Shown here piece by piece: positions 9,060 through 20,450 of a stretch of 64,000 nucleotides of DNA; the stretch's first letter is position 1; the number at the start of each line of letters is the position of its first letter. Location of the stretch: the NCBI GenBank assembly GCA_977006965.1, contig OZ345365.1, forward strand, positions 2,542,001 to 2,606,000. The letters run 5' to 3'. This DNA is from Phymatolithon calcareum. Lineage: Eukaryota > Rhodophyta > Florideophyceae > Hapalidiales. The notes below the pieces were generated by a model. It was not told where the DNA came from and searched no databases. It worked only from the letters and a program-made list of their open reading frames with translations. A program made the position numbers and the translations under genes.

Positions 9060-10609
9060 CTATGCCACAATGGGGAAATGTGCATTGGGATTATCGGGAA
9101 TGTGGCGCGGGACGGAAATAATATCACCCGAAGAGACCATGATATCTGTAAGTCCAGTGTTGTGCTTGGAGCTCATAGTGCTCGCGAAGACCAACGTTGG
9201 GGAATTGTCTACGATGCGGCACAATCTGGAAATAGAGGAACATGCGTCCGTCCTCTGTTGCGTAGAGATAGATGTACATTCTGTGTCAACTTCCAAGAAG
9301 CTCTCCAAAGACCAGCTGATCGGACCAGAGCAACTTCCTCTAGGGCCTAACACGGATCTCGCCTGATCCTGAAGAAGAGCAGGTACACAGCAATCAGGTC
9401 CGAGTGCCCTGCGTACAATCTGTCCAAACGGATGGGGAGGATTGGTCGAGGTGGACGGCATGACCTCACGACCGGCCAGAAGCCGGAAGCAACCACGCAC
9501 TGTGTTCATATCACCATTCATAGCTCCTGAAACCATCATAGTAAATCGCGCTTGCCAGTCGTTAAAAGCGGTGCTCATAAATGATTGAATCTGCACGTTC
9601 TTATTAGTGGACTGTTGGATGGCACGTTTCAAGGTTTTATGGGCCTTCTCCAGGACAAGCTCTCCAATTCTTGAAATATGACCGATTATAGGCAGAGTGC
9701 AATGCACGAATTCAACCAAACGGTGAGCATTGGGCTTGTCGATGCACGTAATCGCTGTGAGACACTCGCGCTGCTCCCGAGCCAGTTGACTTCTGCGTGT
9801 GCGATTTGATCGATTGGTATGAAGAGCAATAAAGTCTAAGGCGTTCATGGCACACATAAACTCTATTTGGCGTATGTGTGAGCGCGTGAGACGCTGAGTA
9901 TGCACGAGCGACGAGCGAAGTACTATTGGGCATTGCATGTCGAAGTCCGCATTCCAGAAGTGAGCAATGAGAGCTGAGTATAATCCGGCAAAAGAAATGG
10001 CGTCATGGCACTTCTGAGCTAGAGGAGGCTATGCAGACTGGGATGATACGCGTTCGTATCCTCTAATAAATGCGAGATGTGTAACAACTGACAGAGCGTA
10101 CAGCTTGGTCCTAGACATCGAGAACAGAGACTTCTTCTCGATGTCAAAAATACGTTTCTGGGTCGTGAGATCACAATCAGCTAGAAGACGAATACAGAAT
10201 GCTTCTACAGATTTTCGATAGTCTTTACACGGCAACAGACGGAACGCGGTGCTTACGCAGTCACGGAAATGTCCAGAAAGTAGATGCTCTGAGCCGATCA
10301 GACACGATTGATAAGGATCATTATCTCCGGTTAGGATGGGCTGTGCACCAGTTGTGGTTGGGATTAAAGGCTTATATTGGCGCATAGCATTTTGTAAGTC
10401 ATGAATGCTAAGAGTCATATACGCAACAGACAACAGGTCTCGGACTTTGCATTGCTATCTCGCACTGCGGTGTGTTGGTAAAAGCTCCTCACCTCATAGG
10501 TGGTCAAACCATTGAACCCTTCACGTGTATATCGACTGCCAATTAAAGTACTCAAGCGTCTCCCAAAGCGGCATAAATGACAGTAGGCAGTCTCAGCGTT
10601 GCCAAGCAC
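9060..10609 (-). pseudogene. decayed transposon-type gene of unknown superfamily
   Basis: Three successive minus-strand stretches look like one broken protein. They are 10609-10440 (GNAETAYCHLCRFGRRLS, then RYTREGFNGL), 10390-10050 (GSEHLLSGHFRDC, AFRLLPCKDYRKSVEAFCIRLL, LYALSVVTHLAFIRG) and 9938-9060 (a 292-codon frame with ALDFIALHTNR, VHCTLPIIGHISRIGELVLEKAHKTLKRAI, FNDWQARF and RALGPDCCVPALLQ). A CHLC pair near the start and the HTLP-H-EL-FE-AH-LK pattern remind me of C-terminal regions in large DDE transposon proteins, but I cannot name the superfamily. The pieces are separated by frameshifts. Confidence 0.4.
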
Positions 10610-10619
10610 GTCGACGGTA

Positions 10620-11590
10620 GAATGTGGGGTTCAAGGCACAAGCTGGCAGATCCGTTGACCAGAAATTGAGGACTGCTGGTCAAGGAGGGTTTATATAGAC
10701 TAGAAGTAGAACCATAGTGAAGTGTCTAAACAAAGGGGTGTGTCGACACTAATGTGAAGAGACACACGGGACAAATAGATGGCTAAAATCAATTGGTCTA
10801 ATGTCAACATGGGGGAGGGAGATACTAATGGCAGGATATCATTGGCCGCAGTAGTACTCGGCAATGAGGAAGCCGTTGAAGATCCAATGGCAGTTGCTCA
10901 TTGGTCACAACGATGAGGAGTAAGACGAGGAACTATGGAAGGCAGAGATTGGCTAAAAATGATGGACTCGAGAGAGGCTCTTCAAAAGCGCTCCACGCTC
11001 TTAGCGAGCGGCGGAGCGGTCACGCGTGACAGTCTCGCTACTGCTTTCGGTCACGCGTCACGTGACATATCTGTCACGCTAGGGTAATTACAATACAATT
11101 ATATGATAGTAATTGTAATTGGTTTTCGCCGCGGTCACAGTGACATGATGTATGATAGATTGTGACGTGACGTGTAACGCATGACTGAAGAACCGTAACG
11201 AGGAGGAATAGAGTATGATTGACTATGATTCTAGTGTTGATAAGGGGTGTTGATCACGTCACAAGAGTGACGTGAGTGACTGTTCGTCACACAGAATTTA
11301 TAGCGGGATTGTCACCAATAAAGCTGAAGAGGTCAAGGAATATTCGAAGTCGGTTGCCGTCAGCGTCAAAGTCTAAAAATCTATCTGCCATTCCCGTTAT
11401 TATATCTACTTAGATGTTTTTCAAAATGGCATCGCTTTTAACACCGGGTGGAGTAAGACGTATTACTCGCACGGCGTTAGCTGAAGCACGAGCTTCGGGA
11501 GGTAGATCTAAACAGAGCATATAAAAGCTCTCCCCAGAAGCAAACTTCCCTCGTGTAATTTTAAAACCGTCCCAGAACAATACAAAGCGC
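10620..11590. other. non-coding stretch with a dense GTCAC/GTGAC cluster
   Basis: No gene seen. Between about 11015 and 11295 the pentamer GTCAC or its complement GTGAC recurs more than ten times, often paired head to head (GTCACGCGTGAC, GTCACAGTGAC, GTCACGTGAC-like, GTGACGTGACGTG). An AATAAA follows at about 11313. It could be a regulatory region with bZIP-type sites or a non-coding part of an LTR element. Confidence 0.4.
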
Positions 11591-11922
11591 TAAAATAAAT
11601 AGCGCTCTCCTGAATCCAATATTCCATGGCTATTAACTGAACGGAAGGTCAAATATTCGCGTTTCTGAGATGGGCCGGATATGAGCTTGATAAATCGTAC
11701 ATCCGGACACAAATCTTCATCTCTGACGTCGAGAGGAGTGCAAAATCGAGACGATGTCACTTTGCGACGTGCTGGAAGATGGTGCCATGCTCCCACTTCC
11801 AGATCGACGACGGTCACTAGGGCGAGACTTTTGAGATTCCAGCTTTGTGAAGATCACATCAATTGATTTGCGAATCTTTGTGTTGTCGCACACTTATTGG
11901 AAAGACGTCGGCGGAACCTTCT

Positions 11923-12783
11923 TTACATGAGACGAAACCTCTGCGCCTTCGCCAGGCTCACGCACGGGCTCGTAAGCGTAGAGAACGTCCCTCGCGTACT
12001 TCCTCTTACCGCGAAAAAGAGAGCGGCCAGTCCACTTCCTCCTTTCAGAACTTCCTCGCAGGACGTCGAGCATTGAATTGTCTCTTCCAGAACAATACAG
12101 CTAGCATTTTCGGCCTGTAGGGCGATGCTGGATGAAGCAATGATGCAAAACAATTGAGAAATCTTCGTCACCGCATAAGCACCTACAACGCAATCCAAGT
12201 CTTTTTCAGCCGCTTTGGATAATGCTTTTGCCCTGTTGCAGCCATTGCAGCGCAATGTAACATCGAAATCAGTCGATCGCCCCGAAGTTTGCAGAAAATA
12301 TTCAATATGTGTGAAACTCTGTGAAAGAGTTGACGGCATGCCCAGCATGCTTTTAATGTCCTTGTGAAGGTCATGTAGGAAGAGACAAAGGCTGCAACTC
12401 AGTAAATCAGTCTGATTGTTTCGGAAAGACGGCAAGTTCCCGTCTTTGGGAGACTTCTCGCGCTCCGCCGCGTTGCGGTCGCTGGTCACCGACATCTTAC
12501 TAGCAGACGACGTATCGCTTGAGGTTGCAGTCGTAACATATGGCGAAGATGTCGATATTTGATGAGGACAGAAGCACTGATGCCCGATGAGGTCCAATCC
12601 CGTGCTCGAGCCTTCCCCGCTCGCTAGTGAGGAGGTAGACAGGTTGTCGGTGCTTGAGTATGAGCGCTCTCCGCGGGTATATGCCACCGGGGTTGATACC
12701 AAGCGCTCTACCCAGGAAATGCTGAGGTCAGAGCTGGTGCTTCCCTTGGTTTGCGCGTCGGACAAGTTGACCCAGCCGGACAT
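11923..12783 (-). CDS. hypothetical serine-rich protein
   Basis: A 286-codon frame starting with ATG at 12783. The first 110 residues are Ser/Thr-rich and probably disordered. Later parts contain a CSLCLFLHDLH segment (about residue 131) and a CNGCNRAKALSKAAEKD segment, which could bind zinc, but the spacing fits no family I know. No homologous copy is present in the window. The frame is long for chance but lacks strong domain evidence, so it is only a candidate. Confidence 0.3.
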   Translation of the reverse strand: MSGWVNLSDAQTKGSTSSDLSISWVERLVSTPVAYTRGERSYSSTDNLSTSSLASGEGSSTGLDLIGHQCFCPHQISTSSPYVTTATSSDTSSASKMSVTSDRNAAEREKSPKDGNLPSFRNNQTDLLSCSLCLFLHDLHKDIKSMLGMPSTLSQSFTHIEYFLQTSGRSTDFDVTLRCNGCNRAKALSKAAEKDLDCVVGAYAVTKISQLFCIIASSSIALQAENASCIVLEETIQCSTSCEEVLKGGSGLAALFFAVRGSTRGTFSTLTSPCVSLAKAQRFRLM

Positions 12784-13262
12784 GAACCAAGGCGGGACAG
12801 CATACAGTAGGCTGCACGCACAGAGATTGAACGGCTGTCCGTCTGTGTCTGACGCGTGTCGAAACCTGAACTATGCCTTATGGCATTTGGTATTCAAATT
12901 CCACAAACTGTCAGACCGCGGTCTGTGCTCCTTTGCGCGAGGAATAAATAGAATATTGCAGTTAAAAAAGTACTTTTGAAATCTTTGCACACTACAGTGC
13001 ACTATTTCGGACGGCAGCGTTTCGTTATCGACCGTTCAGACCACGTTACCAGCGTGCGTTTTCATAAATGAATGAATTAAAAGTGTATGGATAGGCGTCA
13101 TCATAAAATGTTATCAATTTTTACAGTAGCCCCAAGATAGTGCGGTTCGTGCCGACTGACGCGGCAGGCCGAGCCCCTATAAAACGACGGTCCGCCATAT
13201 ACTTCGAAATTCCGCATATCTGTTAACAGACGCTTGCCTTCACTGCAATTGTGACAGTTATC

Positions 13263-13875
13263 CTGAAGACCATTTGGCCACTTCGGATCTCGTCCGATCG
13301 GCTTAAGCAACGTCTTCAATGAAAAGATCTACCTCGAGGATCCTCAATACCGATCCTTGATCTGGCGAACCGCCTCCTCGGACAAAAATCATGGTCTCCT
13401 CCAGGTGAGTGCACTTTCGTCATCCGATCTGCTTTATCACAACAGCATCGAAGCTCTTGAAAAGATAGCTTTTTTTGCAATGAATTTCCGACAGATTATC
13501 AAGATTCTGCAAGTTTCTTTCAAGGAAGTCAAAACTTTATACTGCAAGGACAGAAGTAAGTTGCATGTGTATGATTTCTTCTCCTCATCTCTGCAGGGAG
13601 CCATTATTCTCGCAGTCGTACACAAAGATTCCTTCCCTAAGGTAAGTACGTTTGTATCTGCAGTTTTCGAGACTTGAGATCCTGACTTAATTCTCTCTTC
13701 CTCTGAACTCACTCCCTTTGCGAACATATTGCTTGAGCTACTTTGTACGTTGTTCCCGTCTCTACATAATTTTGCTATTCTTACGGCAATTGAGGATCTC
13801 CAATTGGTCACGTGTGTTTCACCGCAGTTCTCTTTAGCCCCCCCGAGCCGCGAGCTTCCTGAAGTTTCGCTGTAA
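13263..13875 (+). CDS. candidate spliced gene (three exons)
   Basis: An exon-like reading EKIYLEDPQYRSLIWRTASS from 13321 ends at CTCCAG followed by GTGAGTG (13405). A short exon from about 13597 (after CTCTGCAG) to 13641 reads GAIILAVVHKDSFPK in the same phase and is followed by GTAAGTAC. A third exon may begin at 13828 after CACCGCAG and stop at 13873 (TAA). All junctions are phase 0 and close to consensus. The 5-prime end is unresolved (TGA at 13264 in frame). I do not recognise the protein, and a competing minus-strand frame (13101-13319) also looks protein-like. Confidence 0.35.
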
Positions 13876-14469
13876 CGCCATCTCTAAGTACGCTCATTGA
13901 ATTTAAGACGTTGCCATCCACCTATGATTCTAATTGATTGCGCTTGTGTGCTCAACCGTTTGCCTTCGTGCGTCTTCCCTGACTCGATCCGGTGATAGTT
14001 TAAACTGCTTAGTCAAATCCGTTTCGATGTGTTTCTTCAACGCTGCGTTTGTGAGTTTTTCTCCCACGTCAATAGCAATTGTTTCCTATCTTCAGCATTA
14101 ACGTTTCGCCCTTAACTGGAAAGATCGTAACAGGATCATGAAAGCAGTAATACTTAAATAAGCTTCTTATATCTTGTTTATAGACGCTAACACATAAACG
14201 AATCTGGCGCGGATGCATGGCATTAGTCCAGTTTTCGGTAGATAATGTTGTGCAAATATATCGCCACGCATTTTGACAATTCTGGGATACCTTCGTAGCG
14301 CAATGGGGGTATCAAATTGACAAGCTCCTTATGATCGAACAGCAGTGGGCATGACGTTCTGCACAACACCCACAAACAGTATTCTTATTATTCTTGGCTT
14401 CGCCGGGCGATCAATCTGCAAGTTATTAACTTTTATCTAGTATTTCAGGACACACGTATTTGCCGTCCC

Positions 14470-14870
14470 GTTATGACCGGAGAAAAAGTGCTCGCATATC
14501 CTCCTTGCATTTGACGACTGGGACAAATACGCGTATTCCTCGAGTCTTACAGTCGCGAAACAGAGTGTGGTTTTCTGCGATGAGGGTGGAGATATGCTCA
14601 ACATGTACAGAACCATCCCTAGGGGGCACAGGGATATTACTGATGAGCGGTAATGAGACGTTTTTTGAACTTCGGCTAACTATCCCGAGTTGTCGGTTAC
14701 TCACACGACGCGGAATCGTTTGCATATGCTTCAAGAAGTGACAACACGCCGAGTTTGCGCCTGGAAGCTGTACGTTGCATGGCAACGTTGTTCTAAAGAT
14801 GCACGTGCAGAGGCAATAGTTGACCAGCGGTCAGTGCGATTAATTTCAATGAGATCATTTGACTCTTGTA
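14470..14870 (+). pseudogene. LINE-A fragment (module copy B)
   Basis: Degenerate LINE-A sequence: a CDEGGDMLNMYRTIP-like reading at 14578-14620 followed by GTGILLMSGNE (RNase H strand 2) and a GCGCCTGGAAGC block. It aligns with 42336-42706 plus 45121-45230. This copy is uninterrupted across GCATGGCAACGTTGTTCTAAAG, so it shows the empty site for the element at 42707-45120. Confidence 0.6.
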
Positions 14871-15640
14871 TTGTGAAGAATATAGGAATGTCCACTCTTT
14901 GCAGCTGACGTGCACGGCGGTCGTCGCTCGAGGCTCATGATGAGTCTGGACCATGGGGGAGAAGGTTTCTTATTAATTTGGAACAAAGGTGATTATTTGT
15001 ATATCTGGACCACAGGGGCAGTCGCATTGAGTAGCTAGCAGTGAGACCCCGACAGAAGAGATTGACGTGGCCAGAGCCATTGACGTGATTGTATGTCGAG
15101 AAAGATAAATTTCAATGCTAGTCGAATATGCCTAGAAAGGTGTCGACTTCCATTTAATTACGAGTAGCAAGCAGTAGAAGAAACAAAGAAAGAAGTAAAG
15201 CGTGCTGGATTTGCAAAGTGCCAAGGTGGACTTACTAGAGTCATCTCTCGTAGGTGAGCTGTTACGCTATTTCGCAGTCGGTCATAGGCCGAAAATTATT
15301 GCATTTCTTCCTTTTGCCAATCATACGTTCTTCCATCGAAAAAACGACCCCTGTTTGATCGCATAGATCTGCTACTCGAATACAGCGACAATAAGCGCCG
15401 TCCAGTCGGGTGTAGCATTTCGCATTGCAAAGGTTGCTTGACTTGTTAACGACATGCTGCTATTCTGACTGAAATCTTGAAAAGATGATCTGACCTGCAA
15501 CGCGCTAACTTCGTGGAACGGAAGCCTTATTTTCCAAAAGTGCATGTGTAGCCCTATGGAGCACGATACTTTGCTTTGGTTGTGGATAAACTAAAACGCG
15601 GCTCTCCCTGACCTTTATGCATTCTGACCGTCCACATGGA
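14871..15640. repeat. module copy B flank, no gene
   Basis: Partly homologous to 45230-45700. The clearest block is 15410-15560, with GTAGCATTTCGCATTGCAA and GAAAAGATGATCTG. No open frame of note. Confidence 0.45.
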
Positions 15641-16180
15641 CTCGTGCAAGGTGGAACCATCATGGTTGATCGCAGTTGTTTCCTGTGGAATCGTCAATGA
15701 CGAGCGGCACGCAGAGAAGAAGAATGCTTCCAATCAGATACAGTAGCAGGGTTAGCGCCCTGCTGTAATGCCAGCAAGCAATGCTTCTATTAATAGAAGC
15801 ACTGCTTGGTAGTCCCATAGTGTCGTCTGAAGGCCTCTCCGTGCCTCGCGGGATCCGCCGTACGGACGATCGGACGGCTGGGTGGTTGCGCGGGAAGGGG
15901 AGTAGTGAGGGCGATGAATGAACAGGCGGAGACCTGTTCGGAGTGAGAATGGGCGACGGCGGAGACCGGTGCTTGGACCTAGTAAATAGCACGTTTACTG
16001 ATCTTAGACATTCTACCAAGAGGGAAAAAGGCACGAAGGGGACGCACGATAGGTAAAACCACGGGCACTCGCCGGCTGCTTGGTGCCGGAGAGTGTAAGC
16101 CCATGTAAGCACCCTAACATATGTTTGGGGTATGATTGACACATAGGGCAATAAAGCATTCAATCATTCTCTCCAACACG
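15640..16180 (+). repeat. dispersed 3-prime-hairpin repeat, copy 2, split by a solo LTR
   Basis: Same repeat as 1656-1915. The hairpins AGCAGGG/CCCTGCT and the TTCTATTAATAGAA stem lie at 15740-15810. The terminal stem is cut at 15820 by an LTR and resumes at 16142 with GGCAATAAAGCATTCAATC. Confidence 0.65.
15821..16141. mobile_element. solo LTR
   Basis: A 321-bp insert starts TGTCGTCTG and ends ATTGACA, i.e. TGTC...GACA ends as in LTRs. It is flanked by CATAG at 15816-15820 and 16142-16146, a 5-bp duplication typical of retroviral-type integration. The paralogous repeat at 45705-45865 shows the uninterrupted sequence. No internal retrotransposon region remains, so it arose by LTR-LTR recombination. 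Confidence 0.8.
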
Positions 16181-16665
16181 GTTAGGACTTGTGAGTTGCG
16201 TGGACCTCATGCTGGAAGTTGGTATCTGGTTGGCTGGTGTGTCTAAATTTCAGATTCGTTGTAGCATTTTTCCTCAGGAGAGTGTTATTCTCTTCGCCTG
16301 ACATATTTATACGTATTTCTGTTTCGAGAGTGCGTGTAATGGGTCGCTCCTGAAAATGCTAAAGTGCACAAAATGCGTCATTTCTGCACAAAATGCGTCG
16401 TCACGCCACGGTGCATTTGTCTCGTGTCCTCGATTTTTGACGCGCAAAATTTGCAAATCGCGCGATGTTTGGTCATAGAGCTTCCCTCTGTGAACAAAAT
16501 TTGTTGTACGACACATTTCTATCATTTTCGCTAGGGCGCGTTTCTCTCAGTCGGAGTAGTGCAGTTATCTGCTTCGTGCACTTCATCCATAGATGATCAG
16601 AAAGATAAGCTGCTTCTTAAAAAAGTAGATTCTCGTCAAGCGGCAAATTGAGGACAAGCAGCAGA
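16181..16665. other. no gene recognised
   Basis: Short frames only. The block 16370-16400 contains a near-duplicate of CACAAAATGCGTC but no larger structure was seen. Confidence 0.35.
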
Positions 16666-16669
16666 ACAA

Positions 16670-17455
16670 TTGCAAAGCGCAAAGTTGAGGTTGATAATAC
16701 ACCGTCTTTTCAATCCTGGAGATAAACCAATGGTTTATATTTCCAATTGGGGCGTAAAGAAAAACGCAGGCTATGGCAGCACCGATTCGAGGTCCCCACT
16801 TCACAAGCAGTACCCACGGATTCTAGTCCAAGCCCTGTCGCAACAGAGGCTTCACAGGGACAAAAGACAAGTTGCACTACTACAGTTCCAACAAGTTCTT
16901 ACAATGCGGCTGCGGAGCAGAAGCCCCACTTGTCCCCTGCGGAGATCGAGCCCCATGAACACACACGGAGACTTCTTCGGGCCACTACGGGGAGGAAAAC
17001 TCGTAACAAATCCTCTTGCTCAGGCTTTTCACTTGCCTCTAATTCCCTCCCAACTCGGAACTCGCCCTGCATTCCCGAAAAACCACTCGTTTGCCCTCCG
17101 TGAACAATGCGTCACTAAATGTGCTTCCAGAAATGCTGTTTCTGTATCGCTCTGTGAATATGCGGCTTCGGCAACGTACTTCGGCACTGTTGGTCCTGCT
17201 TCCCCGATATCGTCAAATGGATCGATCTATTATTAGTATCAGACCCATCTTCGCAGCTCTTGACCGCTTTTCTGTCCCTGCTGGGGATCCCTAAGGGAAG
17301 CAGAGCATGTAGCGCGAGCAGAGGACCGAGCTGAAGAGAAGGCGATCCGTGAAGAAGAGCGAGCAGATCAGAGAGCGCACAGGGAAGCTGAGCGACAAGA
17401 AGAGAGAGCTCGGCAAGAGAAAGAGATTCTCTTTTGGAGTATTATACTGCTTTAA
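16670..17455 (+). CDS. hypothetical protein with coiled-coil end
   Basis: Two overlapping frames (16670-17236 and 16747-17103) suggest a low-complexity Ser/Thr/Pro protein. In another frame, 17295-17453 encodes a strongly charged helix (REAEHVARAEDRAEEKAI and onwards, ending in FWSIILL and TAA), a typical single coiled coil. Frame changes at about 17100-17290 would require introns or frameshifts. Such Glu/Arg-rich tails are common in accessory proteins of plant-type DNA transposons, but there is no direct evidence for this here. Confidence 0.3.
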
Positions 17456-17758
17456 AACCTCTCCGTCTTCAGCCGTGTAATGTAATACGTGTACTCTTCA
17501 GCGCCAAAGTGACGGCCCATGGCGGATGCTTTGGGCACTATAAGCATTCAAAATAGTACCTCAAATCAATTAATATTTTGGTTCCGTAAAGGAAGTGTCT
17601 GACACAAACTGGGGCAATGTTTTCAGGGCTCCACAATTTGGCATGCGCGTGGCAGCGGAAAACACTTGCACAATTTGCGTACTGTTTTGCGATTCCCCTT
17701 CAGGTGCAGTGCATGACCGAGACCAGCGAGAAGAGGACCACAGCCCCTTGAGTCGAGA

Positions 17759-18904
17759 TTAAAGGCCCTTCATTTGAATGGTGGAAATGACTCTAACAAC
17801 CCTCCAAAACTCAGATTGAGTTAGCTGGCGCAAACTTTCGATTCGTAAGGGTAGGGAGCTTCCGAATGGGACAGGAAGATTGTCAATGTCGTGATCCAAC
17901 GCCTTTTTCAAAATTGCTCGTCGCCTTTGGATATATTCTGACTCTACATCCATAATCTCGTCTCGAAACAGGCTGCCATCAATGACGGACAGGCATTGTG
18001 CTATCAATGATTCATTATCCAATTCATCTGATAGACGCCCTGATTGTGCACGGTAAGCCGCAAAAAGTTTTTGAAGTGATTAGTTTCGATTACGTTCCAT
18101 GATTCTTCCTCCGATAATCTCTCTGGAGCTTTCCCTCCTCTTTATTTCCTCCATGATTATCTGAGACTTAGTTCCTTCGGACATGATAATATGCCCCCTT
18201 TTAGTGTACGATGGAGTAAAAGTGAGGGATGGCATAGACGTAATCCTTCTGGAAAATGTTCGCAATGAGACACACGTAACAGTTGCGGATTCACAGTCGA
18301 CAACGTACTTCTTGTATTGGTCATTCATCCACAAAAACGACCCTTCAGTTTCAACAAGACGTACATGCGTGTCATTCAACGCGTCTAGAAGCACCTATCT
18401 TGCGGTAATAGTATCATTAGCATCCTGCGAGTGCTCGACATGGTCGCGGTTTTCCTGAATAGCATTTTCATTTGATCCGCGACCTTGGCGAGAGAAATTT
18501 ACCCTCCTCTTTGCTCCACGAGCAAACATTCCAGACCTGAATGTCCTCTTTCTGCTTTCCATAACCTGTGTTGGAGTCCTGCTTTCGCCTAATGACAGGG
18601 ACTTAGTCCGAAGTAGTTTACAAATGCATAGGAAAATTGCCTTGTTTTGCAAAATATCCCGGGAGGGAAGAGACAAAGGTTCCCTTGATGGAGACATTCC
18701 AACTATCGTTCCATTGGGAACAGTGAGCAGAATCTCTTGATGTCTCTCATTTACTGGTCTGGAGCTCGTTTTAGTTTCATTGCAAATACAACAGGGAGTT
18801 TCCTTCGCTTTTTCCACATTCGACATTGGGGACATCCATCGAAATGAGGTGATACGGGCGTTCTTGGAAGCCTTTTGAGTTCTTAGGAAGTACCGCTTTC
18901 TACA
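17759..18904 (-). pseudogene. hypothetical protein, one frame with two in-frame stops
   Basis: One minus-strand frame runs from 18904 to 17759. It contains a CCICNE motif after MSPMSNVEKAKE, a basic RGAKRRVNF segment, DALNDTHVRLVETEGSF and a C-terminal half that looks helical (ESEYIQRRRAILKKALDHD). TAG at 18397-18395 and TAA at 18082-18080 interrupt it without frameshifts. The first ATG is at 18835, but open sequence extends upstream to a possible splice acceptor at 18905 in phase with the HMG-box exon. I cannot assign a function. It may be the 3-prime part of the HMG-box gene. Confidence 0.4.
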
Positions 18905-19047
18905 CTATTTAAAGTTCTGCGCATGGTCCCTAATTTGGGGCTCGCCATTTTAGTGGAAATAGATAGCAACCTGTCCAAAAGCATCTTACACACCCAAAGA
19001 AGCCCCCAGTCCCATTTTCGGCGTCACCACGTGAGCCGATATGAATT

Positions 19048-19815
19048 TCAAAGTAGCTGATGAAAGCATACCTTTATTGATTCAAGTGCATGATTCTCAA
19101 CTGGTTCCGGAATGAGCAACAAAGTTGCAAGGCGCGAAGACTTCACTCTCTTCATCGCCCGACCAGGCGTACCTGATGCAGCCATTGGCCGCTTCATCGA
19201 GGTTGCGCTGAACAGACCGGCCGAAACTCGATCCATACGAGCTGGAGGCGGTTTGTCACTGGCCTTTGCTTGTGGAATATGCGATTCTGTTCCACGGCTA
19301 GCCGGAGTAACGGGCCGGGCCGCGAGCGCTTCGTACTTCGACCGCTCCTCCGCTGTGAGCAAACTCCACATTCTGGCCATGTTTGCCATTGCCGTATCGT
19401 GATTGTCCTCTGGACGAACAGAACGTTCTCGGTGGTACTGATCAGCGAGAAATTCATCCCGCGCAGTGCGCGGCCCATTTCTAATAACAGACACAGGAAG
19501 AGGAGGCTCTGAGAGCAGACATGGGGGTATCACTTTGTCCTTTGCGGAGTCTGCATTATATGGTGCTTCAAAAGCCGTTTTTCGGGCAGCCCCGACAGCG
19601 CTAGACGAAGCACGTTGAAGCACTCCGACCAATTCCACGAGTGGCTCTCCGCCCCCGACGTCCCATTGCGGAGCGAGCTGCGCCGCGACGGAAGAAGACT
19701 GGAGGACGTTGCAAGCGAAGAAGCCGATTTTGCTCCTTTCCCAGAACTCCGGCGGCTCTTTCCGGGCTGGAACGTGTGACTCGAGGAGACGGAGTGATAT
19801 GTCAGTTCTGTGCAT
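19048..19815 (-). CDS. HMG-box-like protein
   Basis: A 255-codon frame from ATG at 19815. Residues about 113-167 (PRTARDEFLADQYHRERS, then MARMWSLLTAEERSKYEALA) match an HMG box: a first helix with F at the DEFL position, then the W..L...ER..Y..LA signature of helices 2-3. HMG boxes bend DNA in chromatin or transcription complexes. The flanks are disordered and the C-terminus is basic (GRAMKRVKSS). After ALESIK the sequence is GTATGC, a possible splice donor. Splicing to 18904 would keep phase and add a long C-terminal region. The first helix is atypical, so this remains a likeness rather than proof. Confidence 0.5.
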   Translation of the reverse strand: MHRTDISLRLLESHVPARKEPPEFWERSKIGFFACNVLQSSSVAAQLAPQWDVGGGEPLVELVGVLQRASSSAVGAARKTAFEAPYNADSAKDKVIPPCLLSEPPLPVSVIRNGPRTARDEFLADQYHRERSVRPEDNHDTAMANMARMWSLLTAEERSKYEALAARPVTPASRGTESHIPQAKASDKPPPARMDRVSAGLFSATSMKRPMAASGTPGRAMKRVKSSRLATLLLIPEPVENHALESIKVCFHQLL

Positions 19816-20445
19816 TCTTGGATGTCATCAAAATTGCCCACAACGGCAGAAAAGGGACGGTGCAGTATATACTAGCGATTTTGGAACGGTTGACGAGAAC
19901 GCTTTTGAACGAACAGCATGCTCGGGGCGCGGACAACTGAAGGCGAGGAGGATCGCACTGGCGTGGATAGATTGCGTGGGTGTGGTGTGGAAAATGTAGA
20001 TTCGAGAGATGGGTGTGCCATTTTGTCGGCGGTGGCGGCGGTCGACCGGCCATGAATTAATGTGCATATCTCATCGTTTCGAGTCGTAGTGCACCTTGTA
20101 GTACACTGTAAGCTCAACCATGAACTACTCCCAGGTCCTTTCGGTTGGGTTGCACAGGCTCCGGTAAACGTCTACAAAACAGGCGATAACTCGAAAAGTA
20201 AATCTAGAATTAACAAAGTCTCGAAGCACGACGATGCACAACTCTTAAGCGGTCACGATGAGCTTCTTTGCGGCGACAGTCGAGGCCGGCAAGTACCGGT
20301 CGAATTGTTTTCCCCGCAACAGAAATGTGGACTTCCTAGGCATTTTTCGCCCTTCGACCTCCATTTTTGCACTCGTATTTGATTACGATGTTCATGTTTT
20401 CGCGCTAAGCCGTTTATCATAAGCCGAGCGATTTTTTTGTCAATC
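19816..20445. other. no gene recognised
   Basis: Overlapping short frames on both strands, several Pro/His-rich and probably spurious. It could include the promoter of the HMG-box gene. Confidence 0.35.
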
Positions 20446-20450
20446 TACAC

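Noticed and set aside
16370-16400. Repeated CACAAAATGCGTC as a tandem repeat or iteron
   Set aside because: Only two imperfect copies without further structure.
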